Assembly (NCBI RefSeq): GCF_900104805.1 | Contig: NZ_LT629751.1 | Span: 1,903,001-1,967,000, forward strand | Source: Pseudomonas oryzae | GTDB lineage: Bacteria > Pseudomonadota > Gammaproteobacteria > Pseudomonadales > Pseudomonadaceae | Direction of reading: 5' to 3' | Length of the DNA: 64,000 nucleotides | Shown here: one piece after another, positions 27,704 through 37,800 of the stretch | Layout of the letters: every line of letters begins with the position of its first letter | Position numbering within the stretch: the stretch's first letter is position 1 | Position numbers and translations under genes: made by a program | Notes under the pieces: model-generated | What the model was told of the DNA's origin: nothing | The model's database searches: none | What the model saw: only the letters and a program-made list of their open reading frames with translations

Positions 27704-29089
27704 TTACTCGGCCAGGCGCCAGGTGGTGCCGCCCTTACCGTCCTCCAGCACCACGCCCATGGCGGTGAGCTGGTCGCGGATGCGGTCGGATTCGGCCCAG
27801 TTCTTCTCGGCGCGTGCCTGCAGGCGCGCAGCGATCAGCGCATCGACCTCGGCGGCGTCGACCTTACCCGCGGCGCCGGCCTGCAGGAAGGCGTCCGGCT
27901 CGAGCTGCAGCACGCCGAGCACACCGGCCAGTTCCTTGAGGCGCGCGGCCAAGCCGGCGGCAGCGTTCAGGTCGCTCTCGCGCAGGCGATTGACCTCGCG
28001 GATCATCTCGAACAGCACCGCGCAGGCTTCCGGCGAGTTGAAGTCGTCGTCCATCGCCGCGCCGAAGCGCAGGGCGAACTCCTCGCCACCGGCAGGCGCC
28101 GCGTCCGGCAGGCCCTTGAGGCCGTTGTAGAAGCGCTCCAGCGCGCCCTTGGCCTCGCGCAGGCTGTCCTCGGAGTAGTTGATCGGGCTGCGGTAGTGGC
28201 TGGACACCAAGAGGTAGCGCACCACCTCGGGATGGTACTTCTCCAGCACCTCGCGGATGGTGAAGAAGTTGCCCAGCGATTTGGACATCTTCTCGCCGTC
28301 GACGCGCACCGCGCCGGCGTGCATCCAGGCGTTGGCGTACAGCTTGCCGGTGGCCGCCTCGCTCTGCGCGATCTCGTTCTCGTGGTGCGGGAACACCAGG
28401 TCCGGACCGCCGCCGTGGATGTCGAAGGTCTCGCCCAGGCAGCAGGTGGACATCACCGAGCACTCGATGTGCCAGCCCGGACGCCCGGCGCCCCAGGGCG
28501 ATTCCCAGCTCGGCTCGCCCGGCTTGGCGCCCTTCCACAGCACGAAGTCGAGCGGATCTTCCTTGGCCTCGTCGACCTCGATGCGCGCGCCGATCTTCAG
28601 GTCCTCGATCTTGCGCCGCGACAGCTTGCCGTAGCCCTCGAACTTGCCGACCCGGTAGTAGACGTCGCCGTTGCCCGGGGCGTAGGCGAAGCCCTTGTCG
28701 ATCAGGGTCTGGATCATCGCGTGCATGCCGGCGATATGGTCGGTGGCACGCGGCTCGATGTCCGGACGCAGCACGTTGAGGCGCGCCTCGTCCTCGTGCA
28801 TGGCGGCGATCATGCGCCCCACCAGATCCTGGAACGACTCGCCGTTCTCGTTGGCGCGCTTGATGATCTTGTCGTCGATGTCGGTGATGTTGCGCACGTA
28901 GGTCAGCTCATAGCCGCGATGGCGCAGCCAGCGGGCGACCACGTCAAACGCCACCATCACCCGCGCGTGGCCGATGTGGCAGAAGTCGTAGACGGTCATG
29001 CCGCACACGTACATGCGCACCTTGTTGCCTTCCAGCGGCTTGAACTCGTCCTTGCTCTTGGACAGGGTGCTGTAGATGGAGAGCGTCAT
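27704..29089 (-). CDS. cysS: Cysteinyl-tRNA synthetase
   Basis: The 461-residue class I synthetase charges tRNA-Cys. It shows the zinc-site opening YVCGMTVYD, the HIGH motif CHIGHAR, further zinc ligands in WHIECS and the His-rich [10 protein letters not shown], and the KMSKS motif in [14 protein letters not shown]-terminal helical anticodon-binding domain (about 315-461) follows. The ATG begins directly after the glnS stop with no gap, so the two synthetase genes form an operon. Confidence 0.97.
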   Translation of the reverse strand: MTLSIYSTLSKSKDEFKPLEGNKVRMYVCGMTVYDFCHIGHARVMVAFDVVARWLRHRGYELTYVRNITDIDDKIIKRANENGESFQDLVGRMIAAMHEDEARLNVLRPDIEPRATDHIAGMHAMIQTLIDKGFAYAPGNGDVYYRVGKFEGYGKLSRRKIEDLKIGARIEVDEAKEDPLDFVLWKGAKPGEPSWESPWGAGRPGWHIECSVMSTCCLGETFDIHGGGPDLVFPHHENEIAQSEAATGKLYANAWMHAGAVRVDGEKMSKSLGNFFTIREVLEKYHPEVVRYLLVSSHYRSPINYSEDSLREAKGALERFYNGLKGLPDAAPAGGEEFALRFGAAMDDDFNSPEACAVLFEMIREVNRLRESDLNAAAGLAARLKELAGVLGVLQLEPDAFLQAGAAGKVDAAEVDALIAARLQARAEKNWAESDRIRDQLTAMGVVLEDGKGGTTWRLAE

Positions 29090-30760
29090 TTACTGCCCCC
29101 AGGAGTCGCGCAGGGTGACGGTACGGTTGAACACCGGGGCGCCCGGCTTCGAATCCTTCAGGTCGGCGCAGAAGTAGCCCTCGCGCTCGAACTGGAAGCG
29201 TTCTTCCGGGGCGGCATTGGCCAGCGACGGCTCGGCGCGGCAGCCCTTGAGCACCACCAGCGATTCCGGGTTGATGTTGTCGAGGAAGCTGCCGCCCTCC
29301 TCGTCGGTCTTCTCCGGGTTGGCGGCCTTGAACAGGCGGTCGTACAGGCGCACTTCGCACTCGACGCTCTCTTCGGCCGGCACCCAGTGGATCACGCCCT
29401 TGACCTTGCGGCCTTCCGGGTTCTTGCCCAAGGTGTTCTCGTCATAGGAGCAGCGCAGCTCGACGATGTTGCCGGCTTCGTCCTTCACTGCCTCGTCGGC
29501 GCGGATCACGTAGCTGCCGCGCAGGCGCACTTCGCCGCCGGGGATCAGGCGCTTGTAGCCGGCCGGCGGGACTTCCTCGAAGTCGCTGGCGTCGATGTAG
29601 ATCTCGCGGGAGAACGGCAGCACGCGCACGCCCATGTCCTGCTTGGGATGGCGCGGCAGCTCGAGGTTCTCCACCTGGCCTTCCGGGTAGTTGGTGATCA
29701 CCACCTTCAGCGGCTTGAGCACGCACATGGCGCGCGCGGCGTTGGCGTCCAGGTCCTCGCGGATGGCGAACTCCAGCATGCCGATGTCGACCAGGCCGCC
29801 GGCGCGGTTGACGCCGATCATGTCGCAGAAGGCGCGGATCGACGCCGGGGTGTAGCCGCGGCGACGGTAGCCGGACAGGGTCGACATGCGCGGGTCGTCC
29901 CAGCCATTCACGTGGCCTTCATCGACCAGTTGCTTGAGCTTGCGCTTGCTGGTGATGGTGTAGTTCAGGTTGAGGCGGGCGAACTCGTACTGGCGCGGCT
30001 GGGCCGGCACCGGCAGGTTGGCGAGGAACCACTCGTACAGCGGGCGGTGATCCTCGAACTCCAGGGTGCAGATCGAGTGGGTGATGCCTTCCAGGGCGTC
30101 CGACTGGCCGTGGGTGAAGTCGTAGCTGGGGTAGATGCACCACTTGTCGCCGGTCTGGTGGTGATGGGCGTGGCGGATGCGGTAGAGGATCGGGTCGCGC
30201 AGGTTCATGTTCGGCGAGGCCATGTCGATCTTGGCGCGCAGCGCACGGGCGCCATCGGGGAACTCGCCGGCCTTCATGCGCGCGAACAGGTCGAGGTTCT
30301 CCTCAACGCTGCGCTCGCGGAACGGGCTGTTCTTGCCCGGCTCGGTCAGGTTGCCGCGGTAGGCGCGCGCCTCCTCGGGCGACAGGTCGCAGACGTAGGC
30401 CTTGCCATTCTGAATCAGGTGCACGGCCCAGGCGTACAGCTGGTCGAAGTAGTTGGAGGCGTAGCGCTCCTCGCCGGCCCACTGGAAGCCCAGCCACTCG
30501 ACGTCGGCCTTGATCGCGTCGATGTACTCCTGGTCTTCCTTGGCCGGGTTGGTGTCGTCGAAGCGCAGGTTGCACTCGCCACCGAACTCCTCGGCCAGGC
30601 CGAAGTTCAGGCAGATCGACTTGGCGTGGCCGATATGCAGGTAGCCGTTGGGCTCCGGCGGGAAGCGGGTGATGATCTTGGCGTGCTTGCCGGCTTCCAG
30701 GTCGGCCTGGACGATCGGACGCAGGAAGTTCGCGGCTTTTTCGACGGTGGGCTTGCTCAT
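29090..30760 (-). CDS. glnS: Glutaminyl-tRNA synthetase
   Basis: The 556-residue class I synthetase has the HIGH motif in [14 protein letters not shown], the KMSKS-equivalent in TSKRKLKQL, and two C-terminal beta-barrel anticodon domains. The start chosen is ATG 30760, with AAGGA 5 nt upstream; ATG 30775 would add five residues. The length matches the Pseudomonas enzyme. It is the first gene of glnS-cysS and divergent from ppiB. Confidence 0.97.
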   Translation of the reverse strand: MSKPTVEKAANFLRPIVQADLEAGKHAKIITRFPPEPNGYLHIGHAKSICLNFGLAEEFGGECNLRFDDTNPAKEDQEYIDAIKADVEWLGFQWAGEERYASNYFDQLYAWAVHLIQNGKAYVCDLSPEEARAYRGNLTEPGKNSPFRERSVEENLDLFARMKAGEFPDGARALRAKIDMASPNMNLRDPILYRIRHAHHHQTGDKWCIYPSYDFTHGQSDALEGITHSICTLEFEDHRPLYEWFLANLPVPAQPRQYEFARLNLNYTITSKRKLKQLVDEGHVNGWDDPRMSTLSGYRRRGYTPASIRAFCDMIGVNRAGGLVDIGMLEFAIREDLDANAARAMCVLKPLKVVITNYPEGQVENLELPRHPKQDMGVRVLPFSREIYIDASDFEEVPPAGYKRLIPGGEVRLRGSYVIRADEAVKDEAGNIVELRCSYDENTLGKNPEGRKVKGVIHWVPAEESVECEVRLYDRLFKAANPEKTDEEGGSFLDNINPESLVVLKGCRAEPSLANAAPEERFQFEREGYFCADLKDSKPGAPVFNRTVTLRDSWGQ

Positions 30761-30848
30761 GGTGTCCTTGAACATGTCGGTGCCGGCCAGGGTAGGCCAG
30801 CCAATGCAAAGGGCTTATCATAGCGAACCCGTCAGGCACCCGACAGAC

Positions 30849-30866
30849 CACCTGCCACGGCAGGTG
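30849..30866. promoter_or_regulatory. 18-bp near-perfect palindrome in the glnS/ppiB divergent region
   Basis: CACCTGCC and GGCAGGTG are exact complements separated by AC. The palindrome lies 35 bp before the ppiB start in the 141-bp divergent gap. It may be an operator or a small RNA hairpin in the ppiB leader. No T run follows. Confidence 0.4.
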
Positions 30867-30901
30867 CCGGATGCCCTCATCCATTCAGCGGAATTCCCTC
30901 C

Positions 30902-31399
30902 ATGATCAAGCTGCACACCAACTTCGGCGTCATCACCCTCAAGCTGTTTGCCGACAAGGCCCCGGAAACCGCGGCCAACTTCGAGCAGTACGTGAAGGAC
31001 GGCCACTACGACGGCACCATCTTCCACCGCGTGATCGGCAACTTCATGATCCAGGGCGGCGGTTTCGAGCCGGGCATGAAGCAGAAGAGCACCCGCGCGC
31101 CGATCAAGAACGAGGCCAACAACGGCCTGTCCAACAAGGTCGGCACCATCGCCATGGCCCGCACCATGGACCCGCACTCGGCCAGCGCGCAGTTCTTCAT
31201 TAACGTCGCCGACAACAGCTTCCTTGACCACACCGCGCCGACCACCCAGGGCTGGGGCTACGCCGTGTTCGGCGAAGTGGTGGAAGGCATGGACGTGGTC
31301 GACAAGATCAAGGGCGTGGCCACCGGCAACCGCATGGGCCACGGCGACGTGCCGGTGGACGACGTGATCATCGAGAAGGCCGAAGTCGTCGCCGAGTGA
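30902..31399 (+). CDS. ppiB: Cytoplasmic peptidyl-prolyl isomerase (cyclophilin) PpiB
   Basis: The 165-residue cyclophilin has the active-site segment [13 protein letters not shown], the [13 protein letters not shown] segment and the [15 protein letters not shown] segment. There is no signal peptide, so this is the cytoplasmic B type. It precedes lpxH by 4 nt, as in other Pseudomonas. Confidence 0.96.
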   Translation: MIKLHTNFGVITLKLFADKAPETAANFEQYVKDGHYDGTIFHRVIGNFMIQGGGFEPGMKQKSTRAPIKNEANNGLSNKVGTIAMARTMDPHSASAQFFINVADNSFLDHTAPTTQGWGYAVFGEVVEGMDVVDKIKGVATGNRMGHGDVPVDDVIIEKAEVVAE

Positions 31400-31403
31400 T
31401 TCG

Positions 31404-32129
31404 ATGAGCGTCCTGTTCATCGCGGACCTGCATCTCGAAGCCGAGCGCCCGGACATCGTCCGGGCGTTTCTGCATTTCCTGGACACCCGCGCCGCCGATG
31501 CCGAAGCACTGTACATCCTCGGCGATTTCTTCGAGGTATGGATCGGCGACGATGGCATGGACGACTTCCAGCGCTCCATCGCCAGCGCCCTGCGCCGCCT
31601 GAGCGACAAGGGCACGCGCATCTACCTGATGCACGGCAACCGCGACTTCCTGCTCGGCCGGCGCTTCTGCCGCGAGGCCGGCTGCACCCTGCTCAAAGAG
31701 GGCAGCGTGGTCGAACTGTACGGCGAGCCGGTGCTGCTGCTGCACGGCGACAGCCTGTGCACCCGCGACGAGAGCTACCAGCGCCTGCGCAAGCGCCTGC
31801 GCAACCCGTTCTCTTTATGGCTGCTGCGCAACCTGCCGCTGGCCACCCGCCACAAGCTGGCGCGCAAGCTGCGCGACGCCAGCCGCATGCGCACCCGCGA
31901 GAAGGCCGCCGACATCGTCGACGTCACCCCCGAGGTGGTGCCGCAGGTGATGGCCGAGCACGGCGTACGCACCCTGATCCACGGTCACACCCACCGCCCC
32001 GCCGTGCACAAGCTGCTGGTCGACGGCCAGAATGCCCAACGCATCGTCCTCGGCGACTGGGACCGCCAGGGCTGGGCGCTGGAGGTCGACGAACTCGGCT
32101 ATCGCCTGGCAGCCCTCCCCCTGAACTGA
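31404..32129 (+). CDS. lpxH: UDP-2,3-diacylglucosamine diphosphatase LpxH
   Basis: The 241-residue calcineurin-like phosphoesterase hydrolyses UDP-2,3-diacylglucosamine to lipid X in lipid A synthesis. The metal motifs are [33 protein letters not shown] and HGHTHRP. It acts at the inner face of the inner membrane. Start ATG 31404 is coupled to ppiB. Confidence 0.96.
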   Translation: MSVLFIADLHLEAERPDIVRAFLHFLDTRAADAEALYILGDFFEVWIGDDGMDDFQRSIASALRRLSDKGTRIYLMHGNRDFLLGRRFCREAGCTLLKEGSVVELYGEPVLLLHGDSLCTRDESYQRLRKRLRNPFSLWLLRNLPLATRHKLARKLRDASRMRTREKAADIVDVTPEVVPQVMAEHGVRTLIHGHTHRPAVHKLLVDGQNAQRIVLGDWDRQGWALEVDELGYRLAALPLN

Positions 32130-32177
32130 CCCTCCGCACGCCACCCGCTCTACTACGCGATTTTCCGCCCTCCCCCA

Positions 32178-32204
32178 GGCTGGCACCTGTCTGACGTGCC
32201 AGCC
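32178..32204 (+). terminator. Hairpin after lpxH
   Basis: GGCTGGCAC and GTGCCAGCC form a perfect 9-bp stem with a 9-nt loop, 49 bp past the lpxH stop. There is no T run, so it may be an mRNA 3'-end stabiliser rather than a terminator. Confidence 0.45.
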
Positions 32205-32235
32205 CGACCGCCCATTGCCGCCCAAAATTGGTGCA

Positions 32236-32386
32236 CGGTTTTTTGACGCTAGACAAACAGGCGTTGAAATACTGCTTATTAGTCAATCGCACTAGTTACC
32301 TCGGTCACATTTTTTTGCATAATTGCGTCACAAAAAACAAGCGAATCCGGCAGCAAGACATAAAAACGACAGCCGGTTTTTTGACG
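32236..32386. repeat. Pair of 13-bp direct repeats in the locus promoter region
   Basis: CGGTTTTTTGACG occurs exactly at 32236-32248 and 32374-32386, with starts 138 bp apart. Each copy contains TTGACG, which could also serve as a -35 element. Repeated sites in an A/T-rich leader suggest regulator binding. Confidence 0.55.
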
Positions 32387-32483
32387 TAATGTCGGATTGA
32401 TGCCCTGCCTGAACCCGCCCTCCTCAACAACACAGGCTTCCCCTGCCGGCCCGGCCGGAGCGATCGTCAAGGACTTCCTTCCC

Positions 32484-34004
32484 ATGCCCTGCACTTTGCC
32501 CAAGAAAAGCACGCTTGCCATTCTGGTTGCCCTGACTCTTTCCGCCTGCACCACCATCAAGCCCGAACAGATCCCCGAGCAGACGCTGATCGAGCAAGGC
32601 CAGGCAGACCGCGCCGCAGCGGCCGCCGATGTCGAGCCGATCACCGGCATGCTGACGCTGGAACAGGCCATGGCGCGCGCGCTGAAGTACAACCTCGAGC
32701 GCCGCAGCCACCTGCTCGAGGAGGCGATGGCCTTCCGCCAGCTGGAAGTCAGTCACTACGACATGCTGCCCGAACTGCTGGCCCAGGCCGGCTACAACTG
32801 GCGCGACAACGACGAGATCAGCCTCAGCCGCAACAGCGAGACCGGCGAGCTGTCGCCCTCGCAGTTCATCTCCCAGGAGCGCACCCACACGCTGAGCAAC
32901 CTGGGCGTCAGCTGGAACCTGCTCGATCTGGGCGCCGGCTACTACAACACCCGCCAGCAGGCCGACCGCCTGCTGATCGCCGGCGAGAAGCGCCGCAAGG
33001 CCATGCACGTGCTGATGCAGGACGTGCGCACCGCGTTCTGGCGCGCTGCCAGCGCACAGAAGCTGCGCGACGAGGTCAGGAACACCATCGCCATGGCCGA
33101 ACAGGCGCTCGTCGACTCCCGCCAGGCGGAAAGCGAGCGTCTGCGCAACCCGCTCGATGCGCTGCGCTACCAGCGTCAGGTGCTGGAAAACCTGCGTCTG
33201 CTCGAGGCGATCGACCAGGAGCTGTCGACCGCCACGACCGAGCTGGCGGCGCTGATCAACGCTCCGCTCGGCCAGCCCCTGGAGATCGCCGAGCCCGAAT
33301 TCCGGGTCAATCGCCAGGCCCTGCAGATCCCGGTCGAGCGCATGGAAGAAATCGCCATGACCGCCAACGCCGACATCCGCGAGCAGCACTACAACGCGCG
33401 GATCGCCCGCGAAGAGGCGCGCAAGACCCTGGTTCGCCTGTTCCCCAACCTCAGCTTCAACTACAGCGTCAACTACGACACCGACAGCTACCTGATCAAC
33501 AACCAGTGGAACGAGGCAGGCCTGCAGCTTTCCTTCAACCTGTTCAACCTGTTCACCGGTCCCGGTCAGCTCAAGCTGGCCGAGGCCGGGATCAAGCTGG
33601 CCGACCAGCGCCGCGTCGCCATGCAGATGGCGACCCTGGCCAAGACCCACCTAGCCCGCCAGCAGCTGGCCAACGCCCTCAAGCAATTCGAGCGCGCGGA
33701 CGATATCTGGCAGACCGACCAGCGCATCAGCGGTCACATGAACAACCGCCAGAGCAGCCAGATGCAGAGCCAGCTCGACATGGTCGCCAACCAGACCACC
33801 GCAATCCTCAGCCTGCTGCGCCGCTACCAGGCGCTCGCCCAGGTGCAGGCCGCCGAGGCGCGCCTGCAGTCGACCCTGGGCGTCGAGCCGCGGATCGGCG
33901 GCGTCGACGACATGCCGCTGCCCCAGCTGACCCGCGCCCTGATCGATGGCCAGCACGACTGGTTCGACCTCGGCCAGCCGGGCCGCCAGGGAGATCGTTC
34001 GTGA
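32484..34004 (+). CDS. TolC-family outer-membrane lipoprotein
   Basis: The 506-residue protein has a lipoprotein signal (KKSTLAILVALTLSAC) with the lipidated Cys at residue 22. It then has two long helical/strand repeats typical of outer-membrane efflux proteins, including LTLEQAMARALKYN in the first and LFPNLSFNYSVNY in the second. It would form the outer-membrane duct of the locus. The start is ATG 32484, with AAGGA 9 nt upstream, rather than an earlier ATG at 32397. It overlaps the next gene by 4 bp if that gene starts at GTG 34001. Confidence 0.88.
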   Translation: MPCTLPKKSTLAILVALTLSACTTIKPEQIPEQTLIEQGQADRAAAAADVEPITGMLTLEQAMARALKYNLERRSHLLEEAMAFRQLEVSHYDMLPELLAQAGYNWRDNDEISLSRNSETGELSPSQFISQERTHTLSNLGVSWNLLDLGAGYYNTRQQADRLLIAGEKRRKAMHVLMQDVRTAFWRAASAQKLRDEVRNTIAMAEQALVDSRQAESERLRNPLDALRYQRQVLENLRLLEAIDQELSTATTELAALINAPLGQPLEIAEPEFRVNRQALQIPVERMEEIAMTANADIREQHYNARIAREEARKTLVRLFPNLSFNYSVNYDTDSYLINNQWNEAGLQLSFNLFNLFTGPGQLKLAEAGIKLADQRRVAMQMATLAKTHLARQQLANALKQFERADDIWQTDQRISGHMNNRQSSQMQSQLDMVANQTTAILSLLRRYQALAQVQAAEARLQSTLGVEPRIGGVDDMPLPQLTRALIDGQHDWFDLGQPGRQGDRS

Positions 34005-34777
34005 TCATGCGCAGCATCCGCCTGCTGCCGCTGGTGGCGCTGCTGGCCCACTCTGGCCTCCTCCAGGCCGAAGACGGTCTGCCGGCGCCGGCGCGCACCG
34101 GCATCGAGCGCCAGGAGATCCGTGCCCAACTGATGCCGCGCCAGTTCACCACCATTGCTGCGGAGATCGGCGCCAAGATCAGCCAGTTGCCCCTGCGCGA
34201 GGGTGAGCAGTTCAAGGCCGGACAACTGCTGGTGCGCTTCGACTGCTCGATGCAGCAGGCCATGCTGCAGAAGGCGCGGGCCGAACTGGCCGCAGCCGAG
34301 TACACCCACAAGGCCAACAAGCGGCTGGCCGAACTGGACTCCATCGGCCAGGTGGAACTCAACCTGTCGCAATCGGCGGTGCAGAAAGCCGCCGCCGAGG
34401 TCGGGGTGCAGCAGTCGGTCCTCGACAAGTGCAGCATTCCCGCGCCTTTCTCCGGCCGCATCGCCGAGCAGAAAGTACGCAGCCAGCAGTACGTCCAGCC
34501 CGGCCAGGCGATGCTGGAGATCATCGACGACAGCGTGCTGGAACTCGAGTTTCTCGTGCCATCGGCCTGGCTGGGCTGGCTGAAGCCGGGGCTCGGCTTC
34601 GAGGTCGAGATCGACGAGACCGGCAAGGTCTACCCGGCACGCTTCACCCGCTTGGGGGCGCGCATCGACCCGGTTAGCCAATCGATCAAGGTCGCCGCCG
34701 CCATAGACGGCAGCTTCGCGGAACTCATTACCGGCATGAGCGGGCGCGTTCGCGTCACGCCGCCCAGCCAACCCTGA
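34001..34777 (+). CDS. Periplasmic adaptor (HlyD/RND-MFP type), small
   Basis: The protein is about 258 residues (256 if ATG 34007 is used). A signal peptide (RLLPLVALLAHSGLLQA) is followed by a biotinyl-lipoyl-like half-motif (EIGAKISQLPLREGEQFKAGQLLVRFD). A short helical hairpin comes next, then the second half-motif (IPAPFSGRIAEQKVRSQQYVQPGQ) and a beta-barrel domain. GTG 34001 is favoured because AGGGAG lies 7 nt upstream and it overlaps the previous stop. The helical hairpin is short for a type I secretion HlyD, so it resembles RND-type adaptors. Confidence 0.85.
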   Translation: MIMRSIRLLPLVALLAHSGLLQAEDGLPAPARTGIERQEIRAQLMPRQFTTIAAEIGAKISQLPLREGEQFKAGQLLVRFDCSMQQAMLQKARAELAAAEYTHKANKRLAELDSIGQVELNLSQSAVQKAAAEVGVQQSVLDKCSIPAPFSGRIAEQKVRSQQYVQPGQAMLEIIDDSVLELEFLVPSAWLGWLKPGLGFEVEIDETGKVYPARFTRLGARIDPVSQSIKVAAAIDGSFAELITGMSGRVRVTPPSQP

Positions 34778-34857
34778 CCACTCGGCACACGACTCCCACC
34801 TCGGGATCGGACAGCCTGCAGAACGCCACCGGCAGCACACACGGAAGACAAGCAGAC

Positions 34858-37800
34858 ATGGGCGACAACAAGACTCAAGACCGCAACGTCAGTTCGGAAC
34901 CCTCCACCGCTTCCCCGGCCACCAGTCGTCTGGTGCGCCGCAGTCCCAGGCCGATGGCACTGGAGCAGCGCTTCGTGTTCGACGGTGCGGCAGCGGCCGA
35001 GGTGACGGATACCGCGAGTGGAGCCGCCGAGCGGCATGCCGACACTACCACGGTTGAAACGGCGAGCCTCATGGCTGCCTACGCCCCGGTCGATGAGCAA
35101 AGCCCCGCCGTGGCCAGCGACACACCGGCGACCGGCACGTCGCCCAGTGAGACCGCTGCCGAAGCAGGCAACCTTTTCCATGTCGATGCGCAGACCCCAC
35201 CCCTCGAAGAAGCAAGCACGCGGGCCAGCGAACTGATCAAGGACTATCTGGCCAACGCCACCGACGAGCAGCTGTTCGCCCTGTTCAACGGCGGGCAAGC
35301 CAGCCCGGATGCCCAGTGGTCCGACAACCTCGGCCAGCTGCGCGATGCCATCGCCAGCGGTGAGTTCGCCATCGAGGTCCAGCTGCTGGACAACGCGCAG
35401 ATGAAAGGCGCCCTGGCCGCCTACGCCGCGCAAGGTCCGGATGGCGAGGCGACCATCTACCTCAACAGCGACTGGTTGCCCGCACTCGACAGCCAGCGGC
35501 TGACCAGCCTGCTGGTCGAGGAGTACGGCCACCATATCGATCGCCTGCTCAACCGGACGGCGGATACCGCAGGCGATGAGGGCCAGCGCTTCGCCGCCGA
35601 ACTCACCGGCAGCGACAGCAGCACGCCGGGCTTCGCCAGCGACGACGACCACGCCACGCTGCAGCTGGAGGGCGAAGCGATCGAGGTCGAACTGGCCAAC
35701 TTCAGCTTCAGCAACGCCTACGCCGTCAATGTGGCGACCACTCCGGCAGGCAAGGAGTCGAACAGCCACGACTTCGCCTTCACCAGCCTAGGCGCCGCCA
35801 CCATCAACGACGACACCGCCAGCAACCTGTTCAGCGGCAACGACGTCGCCGCCATCGGCATCAACATCGGCGGCCAGCAGTACTACGGCTGGATCAGCCG
35901 ACCGATCAAGAGCAATGGCGACGTCAAGGGCTTCTATTTCTGGACCGACCGGGACTTCAACTCGCTCGCCACCGCCCAGGCCGACGGCAACATGGATGGC
36001 GACGGCAACGTGGCCGACAACATCGGCTTCATCCTGGTGGTCGACCAGAGCTACTTCGACAGTCTCGGCTGGAAGAACCAGGCCGCCAACATGAAGAACG
36101 TCGGCTCGTCCTCCGACCGCGTCGACTCCGCCCTGAACGCGCTGCTGCCACGCAACGTGGCGCCGGTGGCCGGCAGCGACAGCGGTACTGCGGTGGAAGC
36201 CGGCGGCCTGAACAATGCCACTTCCGGCAGCAATGCCGGCGGCAATGTGCTGGGCAACGATACCGACGCCAATGCGGATCAGCTGACCGTCACCAAGGTC
36301 ACCAGCAACAGCACCGCCAACACCGGTACCGCCAGCAGTTCGAGCGCAGCGGTCGTCTCCGGCCAGTACGGCCAGCTCACGCTGGCGGCCAACGGCACCT
36401 ATACCTACGTCGTCGACAATGGCAACGCCAGCGTCGAGGCACTGCGCAGCAGCAGCAACACCCTGAGCGAGACCTTCACCTACACGGTTTCGGATGGCAA
36501 GGGCGGCTCGGCGACCACCACGCTGACCATCACCATCCAGGGCGCCAACGATATTCCCGTCGCCGCCGACGACTACAACACCGCCAAGGAGTCGCTGCGC
36601 ACCGACGCCACCGCCTACGCCAGCGACGACCCGTTGGGCAGCAAGGCCACTGGCAACGTTCTGGGCAATGACACGGATCCGGATCGCTACGGAGAGAGCA
36701 AGACGATCACGGGCGTGGGAATCGACGGAACGGCGACAGCCACCACCAACAGCACCGTTACCTTCACCACCACCGTCACCACCTCCGGTGCAAGCTCGGT
36801 AAAGGTCACAGGCACTCAGTACGTATACAAGCTCAATGACGATGGCACGCGAACCCAGCTGTTCCATGCCGATGGCACCACTCCCGTCACGATTCTGACC
36901 AAGAACGGCAGCGGCACCAACCTGTCATTCACGTTCTCAGATACCAGTGCATTCAAGGGCGTAACCAAGTTCAGCTTCATCGACGGTACCAAGTACTACG
37001 ACGGCACCATCGATGGAACGACGGTCAACAGCTCGACCAGTGTGCTGGTTTCGGCCCCCAGCGGCACCATCGCCGTCGGCATGAGCGTTGGCGGTACCGG
37101 GCTGGCGACAGCCCCCACGGTCACCGCCGTCAATTACGACGCCAGCGGCAAGATCACCTCCGTGACTCTGAGTTCGGCAGTCAGCATCACCAACCAGACG
37201 CTGACCTTCAGTGCCGGCGCCACCGCCGGCAACAATCTGACCGGTCAGTACGGTACCCTCGTGCTGAACGCCGATGGCAGCTACACCTACACCCCGACGG
37301 CCAACAATCCCGCCCTGAGCGCCGGCCAGTCGGCAGTCGAGCGCTTCCAGTACTCGATGCGCGATGCCAGCGGCGAGACCAGCACCGCCACCCTGTACAT
37401 CACGGTGACCGGCTCCGGCGCCAACGACCCGAATGCGGTGGCCGATACCGCAACCGCCACGGAAAAGGGTGGCGTGGCCAATGCCAGCGGCGGCAGCGAC
37501 CCCAGCGGCAACCTGCTCGGCAACGACACGACCCCCGCAGGCAGCAAGACCGTGGTGGCTGTGCGGGCCAGCAGCGCAGCCAGCAACACCGCCATCGGCG
37601 CGAGCGACAGCCAGATCGCCGGCCTGTACGGCACCTTGACCCTGCGCGCCGACGGCACCTACAGCTACAGCCTCAACAATGACAATGCCGACGTGCAGGC
37701 GCTGCGCGGCAGCACGGACACCCTGAGCGACAGTTTCATCTACACCATCGAGAACGGCCAACTGGCGGCCGATGGCACCACGCGCCTGAAAGATTCGGCC

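Larger units (their letters stand above)
32130..32483. other. 354-bp non-coding region before the surface-protein locus
   Basis: No gene is seen. The first 75 bp hold a hairpin after lpxH. From about 32220 to 32400 the DNA is markedly more A/T-rich than the window, with T and A tracts. It contains a repeated 13-mer (32236-32248 and 32374-32386) and the -10-like CATAAT near 32318. It is the likely promoter and control region for the locus that follows. Confidence 0.6.

Noticed and set aside
35518-35541. Active zinc protease in the giant protein
   Set aside because: The first metal His of HExxH is replaced by Glu and no third ligand could be identified; only a degenerate module is supported.
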